A stretch of DNA of 5,789 nucleotides, taken from NCBI GenBank assembly GCA_027622115.1, contig JAQBZS010000524.1:1-5789 (forward strand), written 5' to 3'. The notes beneath the pieces were generated by a model. The model had not been told where the DNA came from. It saw only the letters and a program-made list of their open reading frames with translations, and did no database searches. Of the stretch, positions 5,774 through 5,789 are shown piece after piece (positions within the stretch are counted from its first letter, which is position 1; each line of letters begins with the position of its first letter). A program made the translations under genes and the position numbers. The stretch comes from Planctomycetota bacterium (GTDB lineage: Bacteria; Planctomycetota; Planctomycetia; Planctomycetales; Planctomycetaceae).

Positions 5774-5789
5774 GGCCGATACTCAATAG

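Noticed and set aside
1..5789. Search for CRISPR arrays, insertion sequences, tRNA genes and attachment sites
   Set aside because: No spaced direct repeats, no transposase-like frame with terminal inverted repeats and no cloverleaf sequence were seen on either strand by eye.

Overview
The window reads as a chromosomal segment of a planctomycete, or less likely a relative in the Planctomycetes-Verrucomicrobia group. The main pointers are a Tat-exported DUF1552 protein, a family greatly expanded in planctomycetes, moderately GC-rich DNA, and weak or absent Shine-Dalgarno sequences before every gene. This assignment rests on recognising families by eye; no search was run.

Layout. Positions 1-191 hold a non-coding leader with a candidate sigma70-type promoter and an inverted repeat; the tail of an unseen gene could enter from the left. 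Positions 192-1253 carry two plus-strand genes of unknown function. The first encodes a 195-residue protein with two membrane segments and a long helical tail. The second encodes a 140-residue soluble helical protein. They are 51 bases apart, and a 21-codon mini-ORF starting in a TGATG overlap bridges the gap. Positions 1254-1432 are a convergent intergenic region with several stem-loops but no U-tract terminator.

From 1433 to the right edge everything is on the minus strand. In transcription order these are: a 115-residue protein that looks like a free-standing peptidase-inhibitor I9 / subtilase-propeptide fold (5773-5426); a 264-base spacer with a bulged hairpin; a complete 731-residue Tex RNA-binding protein (5161-2966); a 135-base spacer with an inverted repeat around a -10-like element; and a 465-residue DUF1552 protein (2830-1433).

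How the genes relate. Tex is a widely conserved housekeeping factor tied to transcription. The DUF1552 protein is predicted to be exported by Tat and normally sits beside a large DUF1592-type cytochrome-like protein, which is absent here. The spacers of 264 and 135 bases suggest separate transcription units, so the shared strand probably does not mean shared function. The only plausible functional pair is the two unknown plus-strand genes. I see no mobile element, CRISPR array, tRNA or rRNA, and nothing that clearly amounts to a new system. The best leads are the unknown gene pair and the free-standing I9-like protein.
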